Assembly (NCBI RefSeq): GCF_022682495.2
Contig: NC_071396.1
Location: 55,486,022-55,550,021, forward strand
Origin: Desmodus rotundus
Lineage: Eukaryota; Chordata; Mammalia; Chiroptera; Phyllostomidae
Reading direction: 5' to 3'
Length of the DNA: 64,000 nt
Positions within the stretch are counted from its first letter, which is position 1; every line of letters begins with the position of its first letter. This document shows, piece after piece, positions 1 to 11,939 of the stretch. The translations under genes and the position numbers were made by a program. Below the pieces are notes generated by a model. The model searched no databases, was not told the DNA's origin, and worked only from the letters and a program-made list of their open reading frames with translations.

Positions 1-840
1 TTGCTAATTGTTCTCTTTTAAGGCACACAACTAGACTTCTTATTCCATGACTCCAGGTTTACATACTCTGCCTTTCTCTGATTCTACAATCCTCTAAGCA
101 GAGGGTAAATTCTTTGAGCAATGTCAACAGGAGAGATCTCATACAATTATTGTATTTAAAGTCCTAATGGTCTCACCAGAGCTTCTATAATGATGCCAAT
201 AGTATGGATTCCTCTTTCTGAGCCAATGGAAAGGTACATTTAATGCCCTTTGGTTCCAAGTAAGGTTGGAGTATTTTTGTCTGTTTTCACTAGCTTTTTT
301 TCACCTTTCTGATTGTCTTCACTTTTATATTTAACTCTCTCTTTTCACAAAATAGTGTTTAAAACCCACTTTCACAATCCTCTAAGAATTTCCCTGACCC
401 TAGTCTTTGGTAATGCCCTTGGAATTGGACAACAGGGGCCTTGGAAACAAACATTTTCAACCTGTGGAAAAGACCACTTAAATATTTTTTTCATTTTGTC
501 TTAAAATGTCATTTGTTTTTGCTCACATAGGTAAGATGGGTTCTAATAATGGTACTCTGATCAGAGAATTTGATCTTCTGGCCCAGATGGATGTACATTA
601 ACCCTAAGTCAGTCAGGGTTCACTAAAAAGAAACAAGTTTCTCTGAGTGAAAGGAAAGAGGGACTCACAGACAGAGGGGAAAGATGACTTGTAAATGGTA
701 CACAGTCTTAAAGGACCAGAAAGCCTGTGTGTGGTTTGGAAGCTTCTCATTTCTTCAATGAATGTCAGAGTGCCTAATGTATGCAAAAGGCTGCCTAGAA
801 ACTCCCCACTATCTTACGTTTTATAGCACAGTGTTTTAGA
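1..840. other. Unique AT-rich DNA, no gene seen
   Basis: I see no exon-like open frame, RNA gene or recognisable transposon here. The longest open frame (313-504) is short and has low-complexity, non-domain composition, as expected by chance. Confidence 0.5.
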
Positions 841-854
841 AATCAAACTCTGTA

Positions 855-1005
855 CTGGTTAGTTTGTTACAACTAGTAACAACTAGCTATTATCAGCTAG
901 TTTGTTACCACTAGTGTCAATTTTTAATCGCTAGTATTAGTTTGTTACAGCTACTTTGTTAGAACTAAACTGTAGTGGTTAGTATGTTGATTGCTGTAAC
1001 AAACT
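855..1005. repeat. Degenerate TTAGTTTGTTAC repeat cluster with inverted copy
   Basis: The motif (C/T)TAGTTTGTTAC recurs at about 859-870, 897-908 and 938-949, with further weakened copies between. AGTTTGTTACAG at 939-950 is answered by its exact reverse complement CTGTAACAAACT at 994-1005, so the cluster can fold as a 12-bp stem. I do not recognise a named family. Confidence 0.5.
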
Positions 1006-1269
1006 CCAACACTTCATTAGCTATTCACAATAAAAGTTTATTTCTAGCTCGCTAAAATCCCAAATCAGCATTTGTAATCTGCAGGCATTTCTCTTGCATG
1101 TGGAGATTTGGAGATCTGGGCTACTCTCTCCTGAGCAGTACAGTTCACCAGTTATGGGCTAGAACCTAATCACAGGATCACACCTACAATAAGGAAGGCT
1201 GGGAAATGTAGTCTGATTATGTGTGCAGAAAAAACAAAACAGGTATGGTGAACAGTTAGGATGTCTCTA

Positions 1270-1440
1270 CTATAAGCTTGGCAGTCAAATAAACCTTGAT
1301 TTGAATCCTGGCTCCACAATTGACTATATGATCAGGGACAGATAACTTATAATTCTGTTTCTTCATTTGAAAGATGAGGATTATAGTATCTCCATAGGGT
1401 TGGTTGTGGGAATAGTGATATAATAATATTAGCAAACTTC
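1270..1440 (+). mobile_element. MIR SINE fragment
   Basis: The text follows the MIR consensus: TTTGAATCCTGGCTCCAC, then a tract matching 'cttgggcaagttacttaacctc', 'ttcatttgaaagatgagg' and 'agggttg...gtgggaatagtg'. It is a sense copy, heavily diverged and therefore old. Confidence 0.7.
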
Positions 1441-1477
1441 CAACCTTTCTTAAGTGCCAAGTAACATCTCCAGCTCT

Positions 1478-1560
1478 TTTCATATTATCTCATATAATTT
1501 TCACAATTCACCTATAAAGTAGGAGCTATTATTATCATCTCTATTTTACAGACTGAGTTT
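1478..1560 (-). mobile_element. MIR SINE fragment, antisense
   Basis: A short antisense MIR piece with the typical order 'atctcatataattttcacaa', 'agtaggagctattattatc' and 'ctattttacagactgag'. It lies just downstream of a sense MIR but is a separate insertion because the orientation differs. Confidence 0.6.
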
Positions 1561-1599
1561 GTAGTAGATAGAGTGCAAAAACAGCCAAAATTGTTCATT

Positions 1600-2054
1600 C
1601 TCTCCTCTAGCTACACCCCAGTTTAGTTGATTTTGCAATGATTCTCATTAAAAGATGGAATCCCTACACCATGAATCTGGTCCGGCCTTGGAACTTGCTT
1701 TGGCCAACAGAACGTGCAAAGTGACACCAGCAAATCTGAGCCTAGTCTACCAGCTGTTTTGGAATGCCAAAACCACCATGCTGAGAAGTCAAGGCTTGCT
1801 TGAGGGAGAATGAGAGACATGTACAGAAGGGCAATCTCGGATGAGGCTCTCCCGCAGTGTGATCCATCCTCCCAGACGACTCACCAGCTCATCCCAGACA
1901 CCAGAGCTAGCCAAAGTGAAACCAGCCTACCCTGGCCCAGACCAGGACAGCCACCCCATCAGCCCACAGACTCTAAGCTCGGTAAATTCTATTTTAATTT
2001 TTTTTGGTGTGGTTCATCACACAATAGTATTTGTGTTAATAAATAACTAAGACA
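1600..2054 (+). mobile_element. Old MLT1-like LTR (ERVL-MaLR)
   Basis: The segment 'ccatgaatctggtccggcc...acttgctttggccaacagaa' and the end 'aataaataactaagaca' match the MLT1 group of mammalian MaLR LTRs. A polyadenylation signal AATAAA lies at 2038-2043, near the 3' end as expected. The 5' boundary is not sharp and I see no clean TSD, so it is old. Open frames inside it are not genes. Confidence 0.6.
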
Positions 2055-2834
2055 AAAGTTCCAAGAGGTTGTATCACCATCTTAACGTCACCTGTCCAGT
2101 AAGCTATGGAGCCAGGAGTGGAACCATCATCTGTGGGATATGAAACCTGTGCCCTTACCTACTACAGTATATTAAGATAATGATCTCATCAAACTGGCTG
2201 AAGTCCTCAGTAAATAAAAACCATTAATACTACAATCTATTATTAAACCCCATAATGCATGGCAAAGAAATATTTGCCTTGTTGATGTCAGTTGCTTACA
2301 GCTGTTTCTACAAAACTAGCACTGTTTCTGACATGTAATAGGTCTTCTGTAAATACTTCCTGAATGAATTACTGGAAGTTGGCTACTCAGATAAATCGGA
2401 AATGAAGCTTGCCCTTGAGCAGCTGAGAATCTAAAAGGAAAGATTGAACACGGGCATAAAAATGGTAATATAAGAAAGGGCAAAAACTCAGCACAGCATC
2501 CTAGGAATTCAGAGTAGGAGAAATTTCTTACTGCAACAGAATTAGTAAAATGTTTCACTAAGATGAAGATGTTTGATTTTATCTTCAGTGTATGGACTTT
2601 GAACATATGAAGATTATGAGCAAGGGACATTCCAGGCATGGGGTCATCAAGAACAATCCACCAAAGAAAGAAACAATACTAGGAGTACAGGGCAACAGTG
2701 AATGGTCTCCACAGGAGGAAAAATAAAGTCAGTCTACTTCATGACTCAAAGACTGGATGCAGTCAAATCCCCCTACCCTGACTCACAAATTCTGACAACT
2801 GACTGGTTCTAATTCCTGTCGCTTAATTCATTCA

Positions 2835-2920
2835 TTGATTTGTACTGTCATTCATTTATTCATTCTTTCAACAAACATGATTTATCTAAGAACACAGCAA
2901 GGCACCATTTCCAAAGATTA
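2835..2920 (-). mobile_element. L2 3'-end fragment, antisense
   Basis: 'ttcattcattgattt...cattcatttattcattctttcaacaaa' is the usual antisense reading of the L2 3' end. The piece is short and diverged. Confidence 0.5.
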
Positions 2921-3224
2921 CAAGGAAGAATGCATTTCAACTACTTTTTTTTTAAACAGAGTATAAAATTCTGAAAGGCAAGGACAACTTCTATTCTTTT
3001 GCATTTCTCAAAGAATCTGTCATAGAACAGTGCTCAGATGTAAGCTGAACACACAAATACAAAAAAAAAAATACCAGCTGGTTTTAAAAAATTGAAGAGT
3101 TGATTAAGAGAAAACCAGCCCTGTTTTCTAACAAGGTGCATAATGTTCATTAGCAATTACTTCTATAAAGGTTAACTGTATTTCTCATTAAATAAATCCG
3201 TGTATCTATGGGAATCATCTATGC

Positions 3225-3660
3225 CCACTTACTGTGATGGGAAGCAGGTACAGGAAGTTGCCTAAGACATGATCCTGGCCCTCAAGAAGCAGAGAGAAGT
3301 AAGTGCCAGGCACTGGCCTAGACTCTGAGGGTCCAACAGGAAATGATACAGAGAAGACCCTCATTCTCCAAGAGCTTCCAGACCAGAAAAGGATACATAC
3401 AATAAAGAAAAGTGCAATTACAAAAACTTTAAGATTAAATTCCCAAAGTGATACATGCTACAAGACAATACAACAATGTAATATGACAGAAAGCTATTGA
3501 GTCTCACCTTTTTAAACAGGGGCTCAGGATAGACTTTCTGAAGAACTGACATTTAAGCTGAGAGCAGATGGACACAAAGGGATCAGCCATAAGACGACAT
3601 GAGGACGGAGTGTTCTAGGCAGTGTGAGTGACAGGTGCAAGTGGCTTCTGTCTAGAATAA
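3225..3660 (-). mobile_element. L2 LINE 3' region, antisense
   Basis: 'gtgccaggcactggcctagactctgagg', 'gaccctcattctccaagagcttcc', 'gaactgacatttaagctgagagc' and 'gtgttctaggcagtgtgagtgacaggtgcaag' occur in the order expected for an antisense L2 3' UTR. It is an ancient fragment; the 65-codon open frame at 3303-3500 is chance. Confidence 0.7.
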
Positions 3661-5570
3661 ACTCGACTGCCACATATATAGCTAACTATTTCAAGTGAGG
3701 TAAGTACTTTAACAAGAACTTTAAAAAGAGATGTTGGCATACTGGCCACTCTGACTAAAGTTCAAAGCTAGCCACAGAGCCCTCTGAGACAATTGCACGT
3801 CCAACACTCCCAGAGTGGGCATGCATGTGTGGAGTGTGAATTTGCCTGCTCTGTTACACACAAATTATCCTTGGCTCCCAACCATGAATTGGAGGACACC
3901 CCTAACTGGCTTGGCTTCCTCTCTTGTTATCCGTCAGGCTGTCAAATTCTTGGCATCCCTGGATGCCAGTGCTAAAATGGCAATCTTAACCACCGCAACC
4001 CACCCGCCCATTCCACCCACCACATGTCTGTCCCTGACCAGAAACTCTTCGGCACCTCAATGCCATCTGCCAGCATGTTTTTATTCATGAGCATAAGGGT
4101 GTGCTCATCCTCCTGCCAAAGCAAGTTGTTTGTGGTTATCATCACAGGAGAAGAAGTATTGATCAACACAAATGAAACAAACTTCATGTGGGAGTTCTGT
4201 ATTAAATGCCTACTGAGATCTTAATTGAAAATTTTATGTGATCCATGAAAAATTATCTATACAGATCTATCCATCTATCTCTTCCTATAATAAGGACACA
4301 AGGACATATGCTTTCCCTGTCAGGCCTATTTCCTACTCTCATCCACCTTCCTATAGCACTGATCTGAAGCTTAGGGTAGAAATAGGGGCAGTGATGCTCC
4401 TGTGTGAGCTCCCTAATGGCTTTCACCAAACATTGGCTTAGGTGCCTAGTTAAAGCATGGGGCCGAAAGCCACTGATTTCATTAAAGAAAGACAGAGCCA
4501 AGTCAAAAGCAAGATGATGCCATCTTCCCAAAACCCTCAGACTAGGTGTTCTTTCTACTTATTTCCATAATTGACTATACTTTCTCTATCACAGAATTTA
4601 TGACATCTGATTGTTATGCTTTATTTGAGGGTCCATCTTTTCTCTTACCGTACAAAGTCAGTTAAGGATAACAACTGTACTGATCTTGCTCACATTATCC
4701 CCAATGTCTAGCTGGTGTCTGGAATATTTATATTCATAATTTGTGAAATTAACAAATGAAGCAATTCCACAGAAACACTTCCTCAATCTAAAACAAATTC
4801 AGGCAATGAGTGTAGTGCTCTTAAACTCTGCCTGCCAACATCAACCCTGGCCACCACGTCCTGCAGCTTCCATTAAGAGCATTAGTGGCATCGTGGAAAA
4901 TTCATTGTAGATGCATGTATGGCGTATGTCCCATCAGTGCAGAGCCCATAAACTTAAAGAAATGGCAAAAAGAAAACTGTGCATCAGGAGAAATATGTCT
5001 TGCTGCTCCTTTCATAGTGATATTCCCCAGCAGTTGTGTTCAGGACTAGCTCGTCAGGGGCCAAGGGCCTTCCTTCGAGCCACCATCCCCACAAAGTAGA
5101 CAAGACCTCCACTGCACTTTGAGGACTCAGGAGGTGTGTCAGAAGCAATGTTGGGCAGTCTGAGAATAACCCACTCCTAGGGGCACCACTCACTTTGCAG
5201 ATGACACAGATTTCTGAAACTGTGAGGACAACTTTAAGACAGATGGGAGCACTGTCTACTCTAACGAAAACAGTACACTAGGTCAATTTTCCAGTAGATG
5301 GAAATAAAGAACATGAGCCACCCTCTGAATAAGTACACCATAGATATCCTTTCAATAAGTGTCTTTTGGCTTTCATTGGCCAGAGTCAGTTTCTTTTATT
5401 TCAACTAAAGAACTCTGCCTGATTCATAAAGCATCATCATTAGCTATTTAATTCAGCCTCAGTAACAATAACTTCAGTTTTTCTAATTGGCCTATGAAAA
5501 CAGCAAGCCCTATTCAATTTAGTAGTAGCAATATTAGAGCTGTTAATACTAAAAAACAGTTGTATCTTGT
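3660..5570. other. Unique DNA, no gene seen
   Basis: About 1.9 kb without a repeat I can name. Open frames on both strands are under 95 codons, overlap each other and show no domain or splice-bounded exon structure. Confidence 0.5.
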
Positions 5571-5574
5571 ATTT

Positions 5575-5765
5575 GCACATTTTACATACATGATCTCATG
5601 TCAGATTTGTAACAACTTTGAGAGGTAGGTGCTAAGGCTACCTCCATTTTACAGATGAGGAAAATGAGGCTGGCTGAGGTCCAATAACTTTCCCACGAGC
5701 CACAGCCAGCATGTGGTAGAGGTGGGATAGTCACCTGATGTCCAGTGTTCTTTCGCTGCGCCAAA
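5575..5765 (-). mobile_element. MIR/MIR3 SINE, antisense
   Basis: 'gaggtaggtgctaaggctacctccattttacagatgagg' followed by 'gaggctggctgaggtccaataac' and 'tggtagaggtgggatag' is antisense MIR. The copy is fairly complete at the core. Confidence 0.75.
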
Positions 5766-7185
5766 AAAGCCTTTCATCTTAGACCCAAGCGCCACCTCAG
5801 CCTAAGAAGAGAGAGAGGATCACATGCGCAGTCACCTGTACCCTCACTGTTGATATGATTGTCCCTAATAATCACGAGGTTACCAGGCAACCAGCTGTAA
5901 GATGCATAGCACATTGGAAAGATGAAAGGATTGGGAAGAGAATTAATTGATCCATTTTACTTTCAGAAATATGCCTCAGAACCTGCTCTCTGCCATTAGC
6001 TTTCTCTCAGTAATGAGATACACACTGTTATTTTTTTCAAAACCTTAGGAGATTACATTTCCACCCCAATTTTTTCATTATTTCAGTGACATCAAGCTTG
6101 CAATATAAAGATCAATTTTGCATAGATGTGATGTGGATGCTTATATTTGAAAAATCTATTTGAATTTTTGTAAATAATACCTCAATTCTACCAAACACCA
6201 ATGAATTTTTTCTCAGTATTTCATAAAAGATGTTGGTTCAAATAAAATCAATTGACCTATCATCACTCTTTCATATGGAAAGTATAGGATTTTTTATGAT
6301 TGGGTTGACAAATCAACATGTTACCCAGAATTTGTTCCTTTCTTTGTGCCTTTCCCTAGATTCTTAAAATCTCCTCCTTCATGCTCTTACATTTCAAGCT
6401 CCACAAGTTCAGTCATAGCTATTCAAAAATGCAATTGTCCTCACTTTCCTTTTTAACCAAAACTATGTAAACAACCCACAAACAAGCATGCACATCCATA
6501 CCTCTCCCATCTGAAAAAACATCCATTTTAGATTCCATATTTTAAATGCATTGATTGCTTCTTAAGATCTCTTGAAATTAGTATCTTGCACAAGAAACTG
6601 GGGAAATGGACAAAAATGAGCCATTTACTGGGACTTGAACTAAAAGTAATCATTAAGTACATATAACATTCATCCTAAAGCAATTGGAAATGTGCATGTA
6701 AATGCTAAATGAAAATATAGCAGTGATTTAGGCAGATGTATGGATGAGACTATCAGGCAATCAGGAAAATTACAAATGTATCATAAGTTTTCAACCCACG
6801 CCCTTTTGACACACAGTATTTAAAGATAATCAAATCTAAAGAAATAAATGAGGGGAAATCACTTTAAAATTTGAAATTCAGTTTCTCTTGTTAATTGAAA
6901 GATTCAACACTATTAGACAGGAAATTCCTCCAGGGTACTAACAGCCAAAGCTGATTGAGGCTCCAGCCAGCAGCCAGGGTGGGCCCCACCACCCTACCCC
7001 TCCCTCTCACCTTCCCAACCCAGCCCACTTCATTCACTCCCCAGCCTGCCTGGCCCTTATAGACAAGAGATTTCAGCCCCTAGTCTATCCCCAACTACCA
7101 ACCCTTGTTTTCGCAACTTTTCCTGCATGCCCCATATCTTAAAACCCCGACATCAGCTTTAATACTTCTTTCTCCCTCACTGCCT
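5766..7185. other. Unique AT-rich DNA, no gene seen
   Basis: No convincing coding exon, RNA gene or young transposon. The stretch 6960-7100 is locally C-rich but too short and CpG-poor to be a CpG island. Confidence 0.5.
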
Positions 7186-7189
7186 GTGT

Positions 7190-7915
7190 CTGGGGGGTCA
7201 CCATATCCTCTCCAGTCTACCTCTAAAACATATCTCTCTTTTTCTGCCCTTCCTTTAACTCCAAATGCCTCCACTAGTTTTTTCCTTATGGCTCATCTGA
7301 ACTGCTCTCGAAGACCACAAGACTTCCAGGTTCCCCTTCCCCTGCATCCTCAAATCTATTTCTTCAGTGTCCTGGCTGGGTGATTCTATTACCTAAAACT
7401 TTATTTCCACCATTGCTTATAAAAAATGTAAACACCTTAACATGGCTTTTAAAAATCTTCCATGAGATCCCTACCTCCACCCCCAATACACCTGCCAATC
7501 TCACCTCCCAATTCAACACTCCATTCACGCTCTGCTGCAGCTATGTGGAATTATTCATCAGTCCTTGCTGCAGCTGCTCCAGCTGCTCTCTCTGCCTGGA
7601 AAGCCTTCCCTTTTCTCCCTCCTCTTGCTCCTCCACTCCCCCTCACCCTCCTTCCCCACCAGACAAAACCCTAACTCTCAAGAATATCATAGTCACCATG
7701 AAGCTTTCCCTAAGATCCTTCCCTCTGTGTATCTCCATAGTCCTCTGCCTTCCTATTTCTAAACAGCTCTCACAAGTTCCCTTGTACTCCAAATATATGT
7801 CAGATGCTGTTGCTGGAGTACAAATTCCTTGAGGCTAGGCACCATGTCACATTTTTATCCTTTTAAGACATCATTTCATGGTCAGCGTAATAATAAACTC
7901 CTGAACAGTTACTTA
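7190..7915 (+). mobile_element. L2 LINE 3' end, sense
   Basis: The order 'aacatggcttttaaaaatcttccatgagatcc', 'tctgcctggaaagccttccc', 'tgaagctttccctaagatcc', 'attccttgaggctaggcaccatgtcac' and 'taataaactcctgaac' matches the L2 3' end in sense. The 150-codon Pro/Ser-rich frame at 7380-7832 lies inside this old LINE and is not a gene. Confidence 0.75.
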
Positions 7916-8049
7916 ATTTTACAGATTGTGTTTAACACTTTACAAGCTTATTTTTTTTATTCCTAATAAGACTCAGAATCTCTTGTTTTACAGCACAGGG
8001 ATAGGAAGCTTAGAGATGCCTAGTAACCAGCTGAAGATCTAATATTAGC

Positions 8050-8635
8050 AGAACAAGATGGAAAATATGGTGGTCCTAGTCCAAAGATCATGCCCTACCA
8101 AACTTTATGTTATGCTAAAACATGTTTACTTTAAAATAAATACACATACCACTGGCCAAATTTTCAAACAGTTGTGCACATGGAAAGAGCTGAAAACAGA
8201 CACGAAGCAGTATGCATTCTTTCAAAAAAAAAAAAAAAACCTTCCTCGTAATGCAGGATATTTTCCAAATACGGGCAAATTTTGTAACTGAACAGAACAG
8301 AGGACATGATCATTTCAACTTTAGTCTCAATGTCAACAGTTACATCATAATGAGTTACTGGTGGTGTGAATGAAAAGCCATCCTGTGGCTGCAGCATCTT
8401 GACAAGATCACACACACAAAGTAATGATAACTGATGGGTTGTATCCAGACAGCATCCACTCATCCAGTTCTCTAAAGCCATTGTAGAAATGACTCTGTGA
8501 GCAGGTAAAAAACTGAAAGAGAAAGACCTGAACACTTAAAAATACATTCTTGAAAGATATTGGCAATAAATGAACATATATTATGCACGATGAGAAGTAA
8601 AGAAGAAAATTAGATTTTATGTAAAAAAATTCAAA
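8050..8635. other. Unique DNA with A16 tract, no gene seen
   Basis: A run of 16 A begins at 8225. It has no recognisable upstream retrosequence and I could not find matching TSDs, so I call it only a homopolymer. The 123-codon antisense frame across 8164-8535 reads poly-F through this tract and is not a gene. Confidence 0.4.
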
Positions 8636-8639
8636 TTAA

Positions 8640-8835
8640 TTTCTTTGGGGAGGGAAATGACTGAATCACAGCTAGAAGGACCAGCACTGTATAGATAAGG
8701 GATTAATTATGGAAAATGACTTGCTCAGAAACACACAGCTAGCTAGTCAGATTTCAAACCAGGCCTGCAACGCAGGTTTTGTGATTCCTCATTCAGCAGC
8801 CACTATGCCGCTGCTCTCTAATATTCCAGTACACT
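8640..8835 (-). mobile_element. MIR3-like SINE, antisense
   Basis: 'cagctagaaggaccagcactg...gataagggattaa', 'aaacacacagctagctagtcagatttcaaacc' and 'cagccactatgccgctgctct' give the usual antisense MIR/MIR3 order, ending at the head of the SINE. Confidence 0.65.
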
Positions 8836-8839
8836 AAGT

Positions 8840-9540
8840 GTGATCATGATAATATCTGTTCACTACAGAAAAACATGTCATTTGAGCTGTGACTTTTTTT
8901 CCTCATGGTGAAGGTCATTATCTAATCACCCACACATGTTGTGTGTGTCCCTAGATTTGTATTCTTTCCTCTCACTCTCTCCACAGCCCACTTAAAAACA
9001 ATTTTGGCCTCCTCCACTCCACCCAAACTGCTCTTCCCCAGGCCACCCAAAACCTCCAGGTGGCTAAATCAGTGGACATCCCTCATTCCTCAACAAACTT
9101 GGCCTCTCGGCACAATGGGTACAGTCCACCAGGGTCACCATTACCAGGCACTCTGGTCCCCCCCATTTCTGGCAGCCTGCCCATTGAGACAGGCTAGTGT
9201 CCATGAGAAGGGCACAGAGAGATGAGAGGGGATGAAGGAGCACTGAAAAATCTGCTGTAACACGTGTTTTCAGACCAGACTGTCAGGCAAAGGGGCGCTG
9301 AAATCCACATTCAGTTCATCCAAGCTTTCTCCCAGCACCCACATTTTTGTGCCCCAAGACCCACTTTTTTGTCCCTGGTCCCATCTTGCCTTACATAACC
9401 TAAGTGCCAAACCTTTCTGGGCTCCCCTTGAGGAAGTTATTTCATCGTGAATAGACCCAGCCTCACTGGCAGAGCTTAAAAATGTTTCAGATGAGTCCTC
9501 TGAACTTTCCCTTACATCTAAGTAGACAGCGTAAGAAGAA
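8840..9540. other. Unique DNA, no gene seen
   Basis: No recognised element. A 94-codon frame at 8941-9225 lacks domains, and its proline/threonine composition reflects a C-rich stretch. Confidence 0.4.
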
Positions 9541-9544
9541 AAAG

Positions 9545-9725
9545 AAATATGGGATCAGATAAATCCAGGTTTGAATCCCAGATCCTTCTGTTTAAGAAAA
9601 TGTCCTAAATTCTCAGAGCCGCAGGTTCCTCAGCTGTGAAAGAGATAAAGTTGGTGTTTCGTAGGCTGTTGTGATGATTATGTGCAACGACTTACATGAA
9701 GCCTTTAGTGCAATGCATTAATACT
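9545..9725 (+). mobile_element. MIR SINE, sense
   Basis: 'ccaggtttgaatcccagatcc', 'cagagccgcaggttcctcagctgtgaaa' and 'ggctgttgtgatgattatgtgcaa' match MIR in sense. Confidence 0.75.
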
Positions 9726-9999
9726 GTTAGGTTTAATTGTGCTCATTGGACTTTTCTCTGCTAGGATGGTGGTTTCATTATCTCTTTCAAGTCAGTGTGT
9801 GTTTTTTAAAGCACTAAACTCTTTACTGCCTCTGGGTTTTGCACCAACTCTTCATTATTCCTCATTGAATAAGAATTGTCTGAGCCCATTAGCTTAGCTC
9901 ATAAGCCCCTTTGGTAATGCCAAGATTTTATAGCTTTAGCCCAGACTGTGGTCCATCTTACAAAAGTTTGTCTGTCCCAGGGGTTAGGGAATATCCTTT

Positions 10000-10400
10000 A
10001 TATATATAAACTACTATGTGCTGTTCTCGGGGATAGGGCATGATAAGAGGCAAAGAGAAATTCCCTATGTTTGTTGAAGCTTACATTCAGATAGAGGAGA
10101 AAAAATTAAAAGCATAAATAAGAACAATATTCAAAGTTATGTTTTGCCTCTATTTTGGACTTTTTAACTTTGGGATGCCTATTAGGCATACAAATAGGCA
10201 GTTAGATGTGTGAGCAGAGAGCTCAGAGAGGAGGTCAGAGCTGGAGATATAAATTTGGAAATCATAAGCATATAAATGATATTTAAAGCCCTCACACTAG
10301 CAGAGAACTTATCGAGTATATACGGAAAAAAATAAGCAGTGGCCCAGAGATTAGAGATCTGGAAAAGAAAGATAAAACAACGAAGGAGCTGAGAGGGAGT
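10000..10400 (-). mobile_element. L2 LINE 3' region, antisense
   Basis: 'ctactatgtgctgttctcggggatagg', 'gaagcttacattcagatagagg', 'ggatgcctattaggcatac' and 'gagctggagatataaatttgg' follow the antisense L2 3' region. Positions 10277-10301 carry a 25-bp word that recurs exactly at 12583-12607. Confidence 0.65.
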
Positions 10401-10975
10401 TACCAGCAAGTGCGGAGGGAAACTATGTCCGCAGTCAAGGCCACTCTGCCTGGACTTCTCCCAGCCAATGTGTGGGCACAGTGGGGTACCAGAGGGAGCC
10501 CATTCCTGCCTGCATGGGCTTCTTTGCTTGGGGTCTATCTGTTGGCCTGGCTGAGATTTTTCAGGACTATGCTGAGGTCTGACGCTCTTTGTACACTGTC
10601 CTCTTTCCCTCTCTCCTTTCACAAGCGTCAGACCTGCCATGTGGTCTGAGGTTCTCCCTTCCAGCTCCTGCACACACTCCCTTTATCCTTTTACAGATGT
10701 TTGCCGCCTAAATCTCATGCATGTCTCTTCCCAGTTACTGTCTGCTTTTCAGGCCAAGATAATTCTGAGGCTGACATTTTGAATCACATTTCAGAGTTTC
10801 TCCAGGAACTAAGTCCCAGTCATCCACTGTACCTCTGGACTAATACAACACCCTTTCCTGGCTACCTTCTTCCCTGCATTACTTACCCCTTACCTGCCCA
10901 TTTCCATTCACCTTCTAATAAACCACTTCCATTTAGAACTTTATCTCTGGGAAGTCTATAATAAGACAGGTATTA
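10400..10975 (+). other. Unclassified, possibly an old LTR
   Basis: A pyrimidine-rich stretch with AATAAA at about 10917 and an end resembling 'ggaagtctataataagacag'. This layout is LTR-like, but I cannot name a family and see no TSD. The 163-codon antisense frame at 10182-10673 crosses from L2 into this segment and is not a convincing gene. Confidence 0.25.
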
Positions 10976-11568
10976 TGGGGAGAAAAATATGACACTTTAA
11001 AAAGTATTTTCCAGCAGTAACTTAGGGGTGCTACTGTTTTGCAGCTACCATTCAAGAAGATAGAACCACCACATACCAGCCAGTATGCCACAAAGCTGCT
11101 CGTGCTCACTCAGGCAGTGTGGAATTCCATGTTTCCAGTCCCAAGTGTCATCAGCACAACAGGTGACCGAAATATTCTGAAGTGTATGTGTGTGCAGAGA
11201 TCATGCAGTCAGGAGGAAGAAACTTAGCAAGCAAGCCAATGCCTGGGCAAACGTATAGATGGATGTTTTGGGCAACTGGGCAGACATCAACAGGGTTATT
11301 CCTATGGTCAAAAGATTGAGGATTGTTATGACTCTGTTACATGTGAGCTGTGGAAGTCCCTTGCTTCCAAGAGTGTGGGCCTCGATCATCCCAGACCCTG
11401 CGTTCTGTTTGTCTGCACTTGTGCTTTACTAACATTCCCAATCTACTGTAGGTCTACTTAGGGCCTGAAAGCCTCCCTCCACAGGCACCAGTGCTAACTC
11501 TCATACTCCCATTGTACATTCTCTGTGGCTAAGGATCTTTTTATGCCACCCCATCCCATCTCGACATA

Positions 11569-11573
11569 CTTGT
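11569..11573 (+). repeat. 5-bp TSD (CTTGT), left
   Basis: CTTGT directly precedes the MLT1 LTR, and the same word directly follows it at 11922-11926. Five base pairs is the expected TSD length for ERVL/MaLR elements. Confidence 0.75.
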
Positions 11574-11921
11574 TGCTATGGTCTGAATGTTTGTGTTCCC
11601 CAAAAATTCATCTATGAAAAATCCAATTCCCTAGGTGGTAGAATGAGCAGGTAGGGCCTTTGAGAGACAATGAGGTCATGAGGGCAGAGCCTTCATAAAG
11701 GGGATCAGTGCCCTTGTTAAAGAGGCCCCAGAGGGCCAGCTCTTCTTCCACCATGAGAGGACATGACTGGAAGCCTGTTACCCAGAAGAGGGTCCTTACC
11801 TGACCATGCCGTCACTCTGAGCTCAGACCCCAGGCTCCAGAAGAGAGAGAAACAAATGCCTATTGTTTATAAGCCATCAGTCCATGGTGCTTTGCTGTAG
11901 CAGCCCAAATGGACTAAGACA
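11574..11921 (+). mobile_element. MLT1 solo LTR (ERVL-MaLR)
   Basis: A 348-bp solo LTR that starts TGCTATGGTCTGAATG and ends GGACTAAGACA. Internal landmarks include 'gtagggcctttgagagacaatgaggtcatgagggcagagcc', 'agtgcccttgttaaagaggcccc' and 'tgtttataagcc', matching the MLT1A/B group. It is bounded by identical 5-bp TSDs CTTGT. There is no internal region, so the provirus was lost by LTR-LTR recombination. No coding capacity. Confidence 0.85.
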
Positions 11922-11926
11922 CTTGT
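11922..11926 (+). repeat. 5-bp TSD (CTTGT), right
   Basis: Right-hand partner of 11569-11573, flanking the MLT1 solo LTR. Confidence 0.75.
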
Positions 11927-11939
11927 CAAACTGCAAAGC

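Noticed and set aside
7380..7832. 150-codon Pro/Ser-rich plus frame
   Set aside because: Lies wholly within an L2 3' region in sense.
8225..8240. A16 tract as the end of a retrocopy
   Set aside because: No matching TSD and no recognisable source upstream.
10182..10673. 163-codon minus frame
   Set aside because: Crosses antisense L2 and an unclassified LTR-like segment, with no domain.
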